From Fischerella sp. PCC 9431 (lineage in GTDB: Bacteria > Cyanobacteriota > Cyanobacteriia > Cyanobacteriales > Nostocaceae), in the NCBI RefSeq assembly GCF_000447295.1, contig NZ_KE650771.1, positions 6,003,622 to 6,067,621 on the forward strand: a DNA stretch of 64,000 bases, in the 5' to 3' direction. The notes beneath the pieces are model-generated. The model was not told where the DNA came from and made no database searches. It saw only the letters and a list, made by a program, of their open reading frames with translations. The position numbers and the translations under genes are program-made. Shown here one piece after another: positions 17,373 to 26,281 of the stretch (the stretch's first letter is position 1; every line of letters starts with the position of its first letter).

Positions 17373-18044
17373 TTAAGTGAATTGCCGACTTAATGTCACG
17401 GGTTTGTGGACTGTAATTTTTTTCTTGTGTATGGAGATCATCTTCTTTTCGCGCAAATCGCCTAGTAGCCTAGTGACAGTCACGCGAGTAGAACCAATTG
17501 CTTCAGCGATCGCCTGATGAGATAACTTGAGATCAATTGTGATTCCATCTGCACAAGGAAGACCAAAATCCCGACAGAGAATTAATAAAAAACTTATTAA
17601 TCTTGAACCCATATCTCGGTGAGCGAGGGTTTCAATCATCATCTCTGTCTGAAGAATGCGCGAAGACAAACCCCGCAGCATCAACATCGATAATTCTGGA
17701 TTTTCCTTGAGTGCTTGTTCCACCTGTTCGATGGGTGCTGAGAGCAATTCCACAGGCGTAAAAGCAACTGCATGATAAAAACGGTCTGACTTATTTCCCG
17801 TTAGTAGGGACAAAACCCCAAATACGCTATTCTCCCGCAGAAGTGCTACGGTTATTTCTTCTCCTGCTTCATACACCCTGGAGAGTTTAACTGCACCTTT
17901 TAAAAGGAAATAAACTCTTTCAGCAGGATCGCCGGGGAAAAAGATCGTCTTATTGCGCTCGAACGATTCCACCACTGGCGGAAACGCTCCAGTCGCCATT
18001 TGACGAAAAACATTTGCTAGGGCTTTATCTTGTGTCACGATCAT
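17373..18044 (-). CDS. ntcA: global nitrogen regulator NtcA
   Basis: CRP-family activator of nitrogen assimilation and heterocyst differentiation genes; senses 2-oxoglutarate and is boosted by PipX; binds GTA-N8-TAC as a dimer. The 223 aa are near-identical to NtcA of Nostoc-type cyanobacteria: effector domain with [21 protein letters not shown] and GVLSLLTG, dimerisation helix around [23 protein letters not shown], and an HTH with recognition helix [17 protein letters not shown] use the ATG at 18044, preceded closely by GGGAAGGGAG; a TTG six codons earlier is not needed. A perfect NtcA consensus site lies about 90 bp upstream, consistent with known ntcA autoregulation. Confidence 0.97.
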   Translation of the reverse strand: MIVTQDKALANVFRQMATGAFPPVVESFERNKTIFFPGDPAERVYFLLKGAVKLSRVYEAGEEITVALLRENSVFGVLSLLTGNKSDRFYHAVAFTPVELLSAPIEQVEQALKENPELSMLMLRGLSSRILQTEMMIETLAHRDMGSRLISFLLILCRDFGLPCADGITIDLKLSHQAIAEAIGSTRVTVTRLLGDLREKKMISIHKKKITVHKPVTLSRQFT

Positions 18045-18132
18045 CTCCCTTCCCCTACCCAACGCCGGAAAAACGAATATAGATTTCCTAAGAATACACT
18101 CGACAATTCAATAAAACATTGTCAACCCTTCT

Positions 18133-18146
18133 GTACAGTCCTATAC
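18133..18146. promoter_or_regulatory. NtcA-binding site (GTA-N8-TAC)
   Basis: GTACAGTCCTATAC is an exact GTA-N8-TAC, 89 bp upstream of ntcA in the ntcA-fabI intergenic region. ntcA autoregulation is established in Anabaena-type cyanobacteria; use of this particular copy is inferred. The rest of 18045-18635 has no other gene. Confidence 0.7.
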
Positions 18147-18635
18147 TTAACCTTTTTGTTCAATTGATGTTTGTTCAACATGATACAAAATTTTTAGTGT
18201 AGGGATCTAGTACTTTTTGTTAGGTACTTCCAAAATTGTAGACAATAAGTTTTTGAAGAAAAAAGAAGGTTTCATAGAGACTTTATTAAAACATTAAATG
18301 GTACATTGATGGTAAAAAGTAATTTTGGCACTTGAGGTCTAGAAAATACGGATGTAAAAATATAAGATGTTAGGGGTGCAAAAGAAACCACTAATAAATT
18401 TAGTTACTCTTAAGAGAAAAATACCTTTTTCTAAAACCTTGACTCTGTTTATAAATCTTCTTAATCATTTATCTTTCAAATCAACTGTTTGTATCCAATT
18501 TTAGTTAGACCTAGATCAAGTCTCTTCTCTTACATCCACCCTAACTAGTCGTTCAAAAATCAAATTTATCAAACGAAGACAAACCAAGCTCAGATTCATG
18601 TATGCTCCTAGTGAAACATCACATCAATGATTTCT

Positions 18636-19412
18636 ATGTTGGATCTGACTGGAAAAAATGCCCTTGTTACAGGCATTGCTAATAACCGTTCTATTGCTTG
18701 GGGAATTGCTCAACAATTGCACAAAGCTGGAGCAAACCTTGGAATTACCTATCTAAGCGACGAAAAAGGCAAAATGGAAAAGAAAGTCGCAGAATTGGTC
18801 GAACCACTCAATCCTACTCTGTTTTTGCCTTGTAATGTTCAAAATGACGAGGAAATTAAGACTACCTTTGAAACAATCCAAGATAAGTGGGGTAGCTTAG
18901 ATATTCTGATTCATTGTCTAGCTTTTGCCCAAAAAGATGATTTGAGTGGAGACTTTAGCCAAACCTCCCGTGAAGGGTTTCGTACAGCTTTAGAAGTCAG
19001 CACCTATTCTTTGGTGCAACTAGCTGGTGCAGCTAAACCTCTAATGACGTCAGGAGGAAGCATAGTTACTCTGACTTATTTGGGTTCTATTAGAGCAATC
19101 CCCAACTATAATGTCATGGGAGTTGCCAAAGCAGGATTAGAAGCAAGCGTACGTTATTTAGCATCAGAACTAGGCTCTGCTAATATCCGCGTCAATGCAA
19201 TCTCCGCCGGGCCAATTCGGACTTTGGCTTCCAGTGCCGTTGGCGGTATTTTAGATATGATTCACCATGTCGAGGAAGTCGCCCCCTTGCGCCGCACCGT
19301 TACACAGACTGAGGTAGGTAATGCAGCAGCCTTCTTGTGTAGCGACTTGGCAAGTGGAATTACAGGACAAGTCCTGTATGTTGATGCAGGATATGAAATT
19401 ATGGGAATGTAG
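18636..19412 (+). CDS. fabI: enoyl-[acyl-carrier-protein] reductase (NADH)
   Basis: Last reductive step of type II fatty acid elongation (enoyl-ACP + NADH to acyl-ACP). 258 aa from the second ATG (MLDLTGKNALVTG), the usual cyanobacterial FabI N terminus; the ATG three codons earlier is the alternative and neither has a strong ribosome site. Visible are the glycine-rich NADH loop VTGIANNRSIAWGIA, the FabI-type catalytic Tyr-(x)6-Lys in PNYNVMGVAKAG (Tyr 158, Lys 165) with the upstream Tyr 148, and the substrate-loop GPIRTLASSAVGG. It is divergent from ntcA and followed after 135 bp by hisB on the same strand. Confidence 0.96.
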   Translation: MLDLTGKNALVTGIANNRSIAWGIAQQLHKAGANLGITYLSDEKGKMEKKVAELVEPLNPTLFLPCNVQNDEEIKTTFETIQDKWGSLDILIHCLAFAQKDDLSGDFSQTSREGFRTALEVSTYSLVQLAGAAKPLMTSGGSIVTLTYLGSIRAIPNYNVMGVAKAGLEASVRYLASELGSANIRVNAISAGPIRTLASSAVGGILDMIHHVEEVAPLRRTVTQTEVGNAAAFLCSDLASGITGQVLYVDAGYEIMGM

Positions 19413-19547
19413 TAGAGAATGGAAAAAAGACGCGGGGACACAGGGATACAGGGGACACGGAGAGTGATGTTTTAATATTCACCCCATCCTCATCTCCCCT
19501 TCACCGCGTCTTCCCATCTCCCCTTCACCGCATCTTCCCCAATTCCT

Positions 19548-20189
19548 ATGCAAATAAGCGATCGCCAAACTCTATCTTCACCCAACAATTTGACACAAAC
19601 TCCCCGTATTGCTTCTGTACGTCGTACCACTGGGGAAACTGATGTCCATGTGACGATTAATTTAGATGGTACAGGAGTTTGCAATGCAGCTACTGGTATT
19701 CCTTTTTTAGATCACATGCTGCATCAAATCGCCTCCCACGGATTAATTGACTTAGACATCCAAGCTACGGGAGACTTGCACATTGATGACCATCACACTA
19801 ACGAAGATGTAGCTATTACTTTGGGACAAGCTATCAGCAAAGCATTAGGCGACAAGAAAGGTATTGTCCGTTTTGGTAATTTTCTTGCGCCTCTAGATGA
19901 AGCTTTAATTCAGGTAGCACTGGATTTTTCTGGTCGTCCTCATCTCAGCTATGGTTTGCAAATTCCCACTCAGCGAGTCGGAACTTATGACACCCAGCTA
20001 GTAAGAGAATTTTTTGTGGCGTTAGCAGGTAATAGTCAAATGACACTCCACATTCGCCAGTTAGACGGGATCAATTCTCATCACATTATAGAGGCGACAT
20101 TTAAGGCTTTTGCTAGAGCAATGCGGATGGCGTTAGAGATTGATCCCCGTCGTGCTGGGACGATCCCCAGTTCTAAGGGAGTGTTATAA
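19548..20189 (+). CDS. hisB: imidazoleglycerol-phosphate dehydratase
   Basis: Sixth step of histidine synthesis (imidazole glycerol phosphate to imidazole acetol phosphate), Mn-dependent, cytosolic 24-mer. Monofunctional form of 213 aa. Family motifs are clear: RRTTGETDV, the substrate loop [13 protein letters not shown], the metal motif [21 protein letters not shown] and the second metal motif [15 protein letters not shown]. The start ATG overlaps a HIP1 site. The first roughly 20 residues are not part of the conserved fold. It follows fabI and ends 20 bp from a convergent TPR gene, with no room for a separate terminator. Confidence 0.96.
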   Translation: MQISDRQTLSSPNNLTQTPRIASVRRTTGETDVHVTINLDGTGVCNAATGIPFLDHMLHQIASHGLIDLDIQATGDLHIDDHHTNEDVAITLGQAISKALGDKKGIVRFGNFLAPLDEALIQVALDFSGRPHLSYGLQIPTQRVGTYDTQLVREFFVALAGNSQMTLHIRQLDGINSHHIIEATFKAFARAMRMALEIDPRRAGTIPSSKGVL

Positions 20190-20210
20190 ATTCAAAAGTT
20201 GAAGGATTAT

Positions 20211-21053
20211 TTAAAGACGAACCAAGCTTTCGCCTTTCTGCTGTTCAATATTAGTTATTAATTCTAAAACTTGTTGATACTTTGTGGTGTTTCCTTGTTC
20301 TAAAAATAGACTTGCAGCTTTTTTAAAATCTTCTAAAGCGCTTGAAGAATCAGCCTGATTATAGTGAGTCACACCTCGATTGTAATAAGCAAAAGCTTCA
20401 TTGGGATTCAGACTCAGTGCTTGATTATAGTCTTCGATCGCTCCTTTGTAATCTCCTTGTTCATCGCGGACATTACCTCGACCCACATAGGCAAGGGTAT
20501 CATCAGGATTAAGGCGAATTGCTGTGGTGTAGTCTTCTATTGCTCCCTTTTTGTCTCCTAATTGATTACGAGCCAAACCTCGATTGTAGTAAGCAAGGGC
20601 ATTACTATGATCAAGATTGATCGCAGTATTGTAATCTTTGATGGCTCCTTGGCTATCTCCCAAATCATAGCGGCTATATCCACGATTCACATAAGCAACA
20701 GCATTACTAGGGTTGAGGCGAATTGCGGCGCTGAAGTCTTCTATAGCTCCCTTTTTGTCTCCTAAATCGTAGCGGGTATATCCTCGGTTAACATAAGCGA
20801 TCGCATCATCAGGGTCAAGTTTAATCGCTGCGGAAAAAGCTGCGATCGCACCTTCTAAATCTCCTTGACTATACTTATTGACTCCCTGATTGTAAAAGTC
20901 ATCAGCTTTGGTGGTTATAACTTGCTCTGTTTTAAAAGTCTCTATCATCTGTGTCGCACTAGCTGGTGCTACAGATGCGCCCAAAGTAAAGATTGCTACA
21001 CCACAGAACCCTATAACCCCTGCCAATACTTGGCCTGATAATGCTAATTTCAT
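20211..21053 (-). CDS. secreted TPR-repeat protein
   Basis: 280 aa. An N-terminal signal peptide (about 1-33, hydrophobic VLAGVIGFCGVAIFTLGASVA, AxA-type site near APASA) is followed by about six 34-residue tetratricopeptide repeats (about 50-255) of the type DP.DA.AY.NRG..RY.LGDKKGAIEDF. Such proteins act as periplasmic or extracytoplasmic scaffolds; no enzymatic domain is present. The repeats are similar to each other and to the TPRs of the two protease-TPR proteins at 36 and 41 kb, suggesting a common source. It is divergent from the HEAT-like gene across about 200 bp. Partner unknown. Confidence 0.85.
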   Translation of the reverse strand: MKLALSGQVLAGVIGFCGVAIFTLGASVAPASATQMIETFKTEQVITTKADDFYNQGVNKYSQGDLEGAIAAFSAAIKLDPDDAIAYVNRGYTRYDLGDKKGAIEDFSAAIRLNPSNAVAYVNRGYSRYDLGDSQGAIKDYNTAINLDHSNALAYYNRGLARNQLGDKKGAIEDYTTAIRLNPDDTLAYVGRGNVRDEQGDYKGAIEDYNQALSLNPNEAFAYYNRGVTHYNQADSSSALEDFKKAASLFLEQGNTTKYQQVLELITNIEQQKGESLVRL

Positions 21054-21251
21054 TTTTTATAGTAATTAATTTAGTTGCTCTATATATTCCTACACTGTTA
21101 GGGGTTTTGTTTACGCAATTTTTTTGTAAAACTGTATGAAGTTTAAGAAATGGGAGATTGGTTAAAATTTTTAGTGAATCTTGGGTGATTTTCGTAATTG
21201 CGATTATTAGTGGTGTATCGATATTGCAAATGAACCTACTCACCTACACCC

Positions 21252-22205
21252 ATGATTAAATCTCATCATTCAAAATTCCCGACTAAAGTTCGTTGGAATG
21301 CGATCGCCCAAGCAACACTCGGCTTGTTGTGCTTGTCTTCACCATTATTTTTCACCAGCGCTAGTTGGGCGCAGGTGAATGGACAAGATATTAAAGTAAC
21401 TTTACCCCTCAATGGTAATTCTCAACCTGGTGCAAATCTTGGTGCTGCGGCTGTACCAGTTCTTATTCAAGTGTTACAAGGTAAACAAGCACCCGCAGGT
21501 TTTGATGCAACTTCTGCAATACCCATTTTAATACAAGGTATACAAGGCAATAATCCTCAAATACGCTCAGATGCTGCGGCTGCGGTTCCTGGAATTATTC
21601 AAGCTTTGCAAAATCAAAATCCCCAGCTACAACAGCAGGTACAACAACTAGGTCAACCAAACGCCCAACAAAATACCCAACCACAAGCCCAAGTTAATAA
21701 TCAGCCCAAACCCCAATCAAATGCAGGTAGATGTTTTGTGTCAAATCCAGGATCTGTTGTACCAGCATTAATTGGAGGTTTGCAAAATCAAGACGAATTG
21801 GTTCGCTTTTTTGCTGGTGCTACTCTCGGTTGTCTTGGCGATCAAGCCAAAGGTGCAGCTCCTGCTTTACTTACTAGCTTGACAGACCCAAACCAAGCTG
21901 TGCGCTTAGTTGCAGCTTTTGCATTGGATAAAATTGGCGTTGGCATTCAGCAAGCAGCTAAGACCTTATCTGCTGGGCAACTAAGTCAATTAGTATCTTC
22001 GTTTAGCTCTAGCCTTGGTTTTCTAGCTGACCCATTAATTAACTTACCGCAAAATGTGGTTAACTCTTTGTTCAACACCTCACCAACACCTCAACAACCC
22101 GTTCAACAACCCGTCCAACAACAAATTCAACAACCAACTCAACAAATTCAACAGCCTACTCAACAAATTCAACAACCAACTCAGCAAATTCAACAGTCGA
22201 GATAA
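21252..22205 (+). CDS. secreted HEAT-like repeat protein with Gln-rich tail
   Basis: 317 aa with a signal peptide (about 1-41, LGLLCLSSPLFFTSASWA then AQ). The mature part contains HEAT/PBS-lyase-like helical repeats (AAVPVLIQVLQG, SAIPILIQGIQG, AAVPGIIQALQ; then SVVPALIGGLQNQDELVRFFAGATLGCLG and AAPALLTSLTDPNQAVRLVAAFALDKIG), interrupted by a Gln-rich linker (about 120-150). The last roughly 45 residues are a near-perfect tandem of QQIQQPT units encoded by tandem DNA repeats. Probably a periplasmic or cell-surface scaffold; no catalytic motif. No operon partner is evident downstream. Confidence 0.75.
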   Translation: MIKSHHSKFPTKVRWNAIAQATLGLLCLSSPLFFTSASWAQVNGQDIKVTLPLNGNSQPGANLGAAAVPVLIQVLQGKQAPAGFDATSAIPILIQGIQGNNPQIRSDAAAAVPGIIQALQNQNPQLQQQVQQLGQPNAQQNTQPQAQVNNQPKPQSNAGRCFVSNPGSVVPALIGGLQNQDELVRFFAGATLGCLGDQAKGAAPALLTSLTDPNQAVRLVAAFALDKIGVGIQQAAKTLSAGQLSQLVSSFSSSLGFLADPLINLPQNVVNSLFNTSPTPQQPVQQPVQQQIQQPTQQIQQPTQQIQQPTQQIQQSR

Positions 22206-22384
22206 ACAAAAGCGATCGCCTGATAATTTATTTTTATATTTCTGTAAGCAGAGGCGATCGCACCACCAAACCCTTAGCAATAACAAATAACAAATAACAA
22301 ACAACAAATGACGACCCCAATTAGTAGAGACGCGGAGACGCTCGTAAGAGTATAATCGCGTCTCTACATTTGTTTTTGATTTGC

Positions 22385-23881
22385 TTATCTCACAGAAAAT
22401 GCTTCGCTGAATCTGCGAGTTACGGGTTCTAAAATGAAAGTTAAAATTGACTTTTTACGAGTGACAATTTCACCATTAGCAGCCATACCTGGTGTGAAAG
22501 TGACTTCTTGACCTCGCACCATTAGAGAGTGTTTATCTAATTTAATTCTGGTGGGGAAAACTAAGCCTAATTCTTTATCAACAATGGCGTTGGGACTGAC
22601 TTGAATAACTTCTCCATCAACAACGCCAAATTCTTGAAACGGAAAAGTTGCCATTTTGACTTTTGCTCTCATTCCTTCGCGAATAAAACCAATATCACGA
22701 TTGAGGACTTTTACTTCTAATAGCAATTCTTCTCCATCTGGCAAAATAGACAGTAATTCTTCACCAGATTGTACAGGCCCTTTAGTCGCTTTCACTCTAT
22801 AGATAGTTCCGGAAACTGGCGCTTCAATTGTTTCTAACTGTCGCTGTTTTTGAGCTTGATCAAGTTGACCTTGAACGTTGGTGAGTTCTTCTTTACGCTT
22901 ATTAATTTGGGTCAAAATTTCACTTAAACGTTCTGAAGCCAAACGTTGTGCTTGACTGCTAGCAGCTTGATAGGCTGCTTGTGCTTGGAGAATTTCTTGC
23001 TTTTGAGCATCAATATCTTTTTTTAAAGATATAACTTTATCTTGAGCTTCTGTGATTTTGTTTTGAGCGTTGGTGACTTCATCACTAGCTTTGGTGATTT
23101 CTGCTTTGGCACGATTGAGCCTGTCTTGTGCTTCGAGATAATCTATTCTGGGTATAGCACCAGTATTATCAAGAGTGCGTAACCCTTGTTCTCTTTTTTG
23201 AGCGATCGCCAAGCTATTGACAGTTTTTTCTCTCAGACTTTTGGCGTTGACAAGGTTAGTTTTGGCGTTTGCAAGACTAGTTTGAGCGTTAACTAAGTTA
23301 TCTTCCAAGCGAGTGAGGCGGACTTTTGCTTGTTCAATCAAAGCTTTTTGACGATTGGCTTCTGCTTCTGCTGCTACTTGACGGGCTTTATAATCTTGTA
23401 AGCGTGAGGTCAACAGTTGATCTTGGAGTTGTGTACCTGCGTTAGTTGCACCCGTGCGTTCTGCATCCAAACGTCGTAAGTCTTCTTTGATTAAATTAGC
23501 AGATTTACTCAGGCGTACAACATCCGATTGCTGTAAATCTGGGTCACGTTCAACAACAACTTGACCTCTATTGACGCGATCGCCTTCTTTGACTTTGACA
23601 GCTAGAATCGTACCATTTCCCAAAGATGTAATCGGTCGTACTTGACTAGAAGCAATTAACTCTCCCGTAGCAGTCGCCACTTCATCCACCTGGGAAAAAT
23701 TAGCCCATGCGATCGCCCCAAACACAACAACACTAATTGTTCCTGCTAATAATCTTGTATATAAAGGCGGTAATTCTTGCACCGCTTTACCCAACTCATA
23801 AGAAAGTTGTTCATCTGGTCTAGCAAATCTTTGTTTAGTTTGACGTGCTTGAGTAGCATTTGCAGCTAAGGAGTATCTCAT
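22385..23881 (-). CDS. HlyD-family secretion adaptor (membrane fusion protein)
   Basis: Periplasmic adaptor of an ABC/type I or related export system, 499 aa from the ATG at 23881. A short cytoplasmic N terminus, one membrane anchor (about 58-76, LLAGTISVVVFGAIAWANF), a lipoyl/biotinyl half-motif (ITSLGNGTILAVKVKEGDRVNRGQVV), a long coiled-coil hairpin (about 125-370), the second lipoyl half (IEAPVSGTIYRVKATKGPVQSGEELLSI) and a C-terminal beta-barrel with FGVVDGEVIQVSP. The open frame continues upstream into heptanucleotide repeat DNA (SPIPDPR repeats), which I exclude because it is non-coding STRR sequence. No ABC transporter or TolC gene is adjacent, so the partner is elsewhere. Confidence 0.88.
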   Translation of the reverse strand: MRYSLAANATQARQTKQRFARPDEQLSYELGKAVQELPPLYTRLLAGTISVVVFGAIAWANFSQVDEVATATGELIASSQVRPITSLGNGTILAVKVKEGDRVNRGQVVVERDPDLQQSDVVRLSKSANLIKEDLRRLDAERTGATNAGTQLQDQLLTSRLQDYKARQVAAEAEANRQKALIEQAKVRLTRLEDNLVNAQTSLANAKTNLVNAKSLREKTVNSLAIAQKREQGLRTLDNTGAIPRIDYLEAQDRLNRAKAEITKASDEVTNAQNKITEAQDKVISLKKDIDAQKQEILQAQAAYQAASSQAQRLASERLSEILTQINKRKEELTNVQGQLDQAQKQRQLETIEAPVSGTIYRVKATKGPVQSGEELLSILPDGEELLLEVKVLNRDIGFIREGMRAKVKMATFPFQEFGVVDGEVIQVSPNAIVDKELGLVFPTRIKLDKHSLMVRGQEVTFTPGMAANGEIVTRKKSILTFILEPVTRRFSEAFSVR

Positions 23882-23898
23882 AGAATTTTTAGTAGATA

Positions 23899-23982
23899 GG
23901 GGATCGGGGATCGGGGATCGGGGATCGGGGATCGGGGATCGGGGATCGGGGATCGGGGATCGGGGATCGGGGATCGGGGATT
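23899..23982. repeat. heptanucleotide repeat array GGGGATC (12 units)
   Basis: Eleven perfect tandem GGGGATC units plus one GGGGATT, immediately upstream of the HlyD start. A short tandemly repeated repetitive (STRR) sequence of the kind known from heterocystous cyanobacteria. Confidence 0.95.
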
Positions 23983-24040
23983 GGAGATTAAAGGTTGGAA
24001 ATTGGAGATTAAAAATTGGGACTAAATATAAATTCTTCCC

Positions 24041-24119
24041 AATCCCCGATCCCCGATCCCCGATCCCCGATCCCCGATCCCTTTTCCCCGATCCCCGATC
24101 CCTTTTCCCCAATCCCCAA
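24041..24119. repeat. heptanucleotide repeat array, inverse orientation
   Basis: AATCCCCGATCCCC... units with two TTTT interruptions, abutting the stop of the SDR gene. It is the reverse complement of the array at 23899-23982, so the two can pair as a long stem with a 58-bp loop between divergent flanks. Confidence 0.9.
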
Positions 24120-24995
24120 TTAAACTGCTAAATAACGTCTGATAAAATGTTCTAGGGTTTCCAATTCAAAACCGAAAATCGTTTCTAAGTTGGCAATTTC
24201 TTCAGTTGTACAGAAAAATTCGTTTGCTAGCAATGCGCGGAAGGTTCCCAAGTTTTTTTGGGCTTGGGGATTCATAAAACCCAACACTCCCCGCAATCCA
24301 TCAATCATAAATAGTGGTGGATTAATGATAATTGGCTCTTTGTTAAAGATGCGACCAAAAATTTTGGGAATATCTTCTCGTAATAAAATCTCTGGACCTC
24401 CCACTGATAAAATTTGATTACGAGCGCCTTCATTTGTCACAGAATCGACAACCATTCTTGCTAAATCGTCTGTACTTACTATCGAAGTCCGGTTTTTGGG
24501 GTCGCCAATTAGCAAATATACCCCTGTCTCCCGAAATCGTTCTGCCAATGGCAGCAAGTTAGATGCTAATCCAGCTGGACGTAAAATAGTGTAATTTAAG
24601 CCACTGCTTTCTAAATATCGTTCTACTGCTCGTTTGGCTTTGAACACCGGAGCATCTTCATACCCCCGGTTGGCTCCTAATACAGAAATTAATACAAAAT
24701 GTTGCACTCCATTGACTTTTGCTTGGTCAATTAGCTCTATGTTGGCGCGATAGTCCAAAGCTAAAGGGTTGCCATCAGAACCGTGAGTACTAATAATGTA
24801 CTGCACACCTTGACAAGCTTTGTGAATATCCTGTTGTCGTTCTAAATCACCAATAAAAATATCAGCACCGCGATGTTCTAACTCACCATAACGCGAGGTG
24901 AGGCGAACAAAAGCTCGAACCGACATTTCGCGATCGCGCAACAGTCGTACAACACGACGACCAATTCCTCCGGAAGCTCCTGTAACTAGAAACAT
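24120..24995 (-). CDS. NAD(P)-binding atypical SDR (NmrA-like) protein
   Basis: 291-residue Rossmann-fold protein of the atypical short-chain dehydrogenase class. The nucleotide-binding motif VTGASGGIGRRVVRLL is at residues 4-19, followed by RAFVRLTSRYGELEHRGADIFIGDL and the acceptor-region motif TILRPAGLASNLLPLAERF; a canonical YxxxK is not visible, which is common for NmrA-like or Ycf39-like members that act as redox sensors or assembly factors rather than dehydrogenases. Cytosolic, no signal. The stop codon abuts the STRR array in front of the HlyD gene, so co-transcription with HlyD is possible but the repeat would be in the mRNA. Substrate unknown. Confidence 0.82.
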   Translation of the reverse strand: MFLVTGASGGIGRRVVRLLRDREMSVRAFVRLTSRYGELEHRGADIFIGDLERQQDIHKACQGVQYIISTHGSDGNPLALDYRANIELIDQAKVNGVQHFVLISVLGANRGYEDAPVFKAKRAVERYLESSGLNYTILRPAGLASNLLPLAERFRETGVYLLIGDPKNRTSIVSTDDLARMVVDSVTNEGARNQILSVGGPEILLREDIPKIFGRIFNKEPIIINPPLFMIDGLRGVLGFMNPQAQKNLGTFRALLANEFFCTTEEIANLETIFGFELETLEHFIRRYLAV

Positions 24996-25310
24996 AGTAA
25001 TTTTGGATTAGGTGTGGGGGATTGGGAATTGAGCAAGACGCAAAGACGCGGAGAGTTGAAGACACGGAGAATTTATCAAAAATATTTTCCCTTGTCTTCC
25101 TTGTCTTCCTTGTCTTCCTTGTCCTCCTTATCCTCTATCCCCGATCCCTTGTATTTTAAACTTCCAAAATTACAGGTGCATTACGCCTCTGGCTAACATA
25201 AATCAAACAGTCTACTTCAGCAGACTTGAGCTATGAGACTGCGATTTCAATCGCAGGCTGTTGAGGCGTTATTGAGACAAATATACTGATAATTATAGAA
25301 ACTTTAACTA
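24996..25310. repeat. intergenic region with TTGTCTTCC repeats and a QIKQ-type hairpin repeat
   Basis: A run of TTGTCTTCC-type 9-mers (about 25092-25130) is followed by a dispersed hairpin repeat (25206-25266: AGTCTACTTCAGCAGACT and CTGCGATTTCAATCGCAG palindromes). The latter is the inner part of the 111-bp unit tandemly repeated at 37.8 kb. No gene is supported. Confidence 0.7.
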
Positions 25311-25817
25311 ATGAAAAAAATGCCTAAATTCGATGGTGCTAAGTGGAAAAAAGTATCTGTGAGCCTTCCCTTTGGTATTGGTTCGGCGGAATGGGAAGTT
25401 GACCCAACAGAACGACGGGCTGCATGGTCATTGTATGTGGAACTGGTGACACGGATTGCTGTTCAGCCTTTGGACACTAACGAAGGATTAATGCGCGAAG
25501 CTCTGAATTCTTTATACAGCCTGTTTGGCACAACACGAACAATCCTCAAAGAAGCTGGCCCTGATGTGGGTGCATCTCACGATTCAGTCGGGGGAATTGC
25601 GATCGCAGTTTTGAATTATGGTTTGCGCCCTGTCTTGGCAAAATGGCATCCAATATTACAAACTTGGGAAGCCCAGCGTCCACCTCACCTAAGTCCAAAA
25701 GAGCATGAGCGCAATTGGTCTGAGGAACCAAAATTGCGGGTGGAGTTGGAATTGTTGAGGCAGGATTTAGAGCAGTATGCAGATGCGTTGGCGGTGATTG
25801 CGGGTGTGAAGGAGTAA
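25311..25817 (+). CDS. conserved-looking hypothetical protein paired with a TIR gene
   Basis: 168 aa, soluble, mixed helical, no recognised domain. Notable features: a basic start MKKMPKFDGAKWKKV, then LPFGIGSAEWEVDPTERRAAWSLYVEL, a central helical section (REALNSLYSLFGTTRTILKEAGPDVG), GGIAIAVLNYGLRPVLAKWHPIL and an acidic C-terminal helix with LRQDLEQYADALAVIAGVKE. Only 15 bp separate it from the TIR gene, so the two are almost certainly one operon. The pairing suggests a sensor, regulator or chaperone for the TIR effector in an immune or signalling module; that is inference from context only. The upstream region shows no strong ribosome site. Confidence 0.7.
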   Translation: MKKMPKFDGAKWKKVSVSLPFGIGSAEWEVDPTERRAAWSLYVELVTRIAVQPLDTNEGLMREALNSLYSLFGTTRTILKEAGPDVGASHDSVGGIAIAVLNYGLRPVLAKWHPILQTWEAQRPPHLSPKEHERNWSEEPKLRVELELLRQDLEQYADALAVIAGVKE

Positions 25818-25832
25818 TAAAGGAACTTGTAA

Positions 25833-26228
25833 ATGAACAATCAACTACAATTTGATGTTTTCTTAGTTCACAATAGTCAGGATAAGCCACAAGTTAGAGC
25901 TATTGCCCAAGAACTTAAACGGTGTGGTTTAAAGCCGTGGTTAGATGAAGAGCAAATTCTACCGGGACGATCATTTCAGGATGTTATCCAAAAGGCAATT
26001 CAAAGCGTTAAATCCGCCGCTATCTTTATTGGGTCTAAAGGATTAGGACAGTGGCAGATCATGGAATTGCGATCGCTCATTGTCAAATTTCTGGAAGCAG
26101 ATATCCCTGTAATTCCCGTCTTGCTACCAGGAGTAGAAGAAGTTCCACACAATTTGATCTTTCTCCAGCAGTGGAAGTGGGTAAGCTTTCGCAATGGTTT
26201 AGATGATAGTGAAGCGCTGAAAATCTAG
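25833..26228 (+). CDS. TIR-domain protein, 3' end probably frameshifted
   Basis: 131-residue Toll/interleukin-1 receptor domain. DVFLVHNSQDKPQVRAIAQEL (8-28), LKPWLDEEQILPGRSF (box 2-like), AIFIGSKGLGQWQIMELRSLI with Glu 78 at the position of the NADase catalytic Glu, and VIPVLLPGVEEVPHNLIFLQQWKWVSF. Bacterial TIR proteins commonly cleave NAD+ or make cyclic ADP-ribose signals in phage defence. The stop TAG at 26226 follows a run of four A; adding one A restores the frame EALKNLVWGITGERP..., the usual TIR-protein C terminus, ending at TAA 26270-26272. Ribosome site AAGGAACT lies upstream of the ATG. Whether the truncated protein is active is unknown. Confidence 0.85.
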   Translation: MNNQLQFDVFLVHNSQDKPQVRAIAQELKRCGLKPWLDEEQILPGRSFQDVIQKAIQSVKSAAIFIGSKGLGQWQIMELRSLIVKFLEADIPVIPVLLPGVEEVPHNLIFLQQWKWVSFRNGLDDSEALKI

Positions 26229-26281
26229 TGTGGGGCATTACTGGAGAAAGGCCAATCCTCTTAAGATACTAATCTTGACTC

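Noticed and set aside
18199-18213. Second NtcA-like site upstream of ntcA (GTA-N9-TAC)
   Set aside because: The spacer is 9, not 8; the site at 18133-18146 is exact and better placed.
23882-24112. N-terminal extension of the HlyD protein through SPIPDPR repeats
   Set aside because: It is translated STRR DNA; the conserved protein starts at the ATG at 23881.
25014-25196. Frame with SLSSLSSLSS repeats upstream of the TIR operon
   Set aside because: Product of TTGTCTTCC repeats, no homology or start signals.
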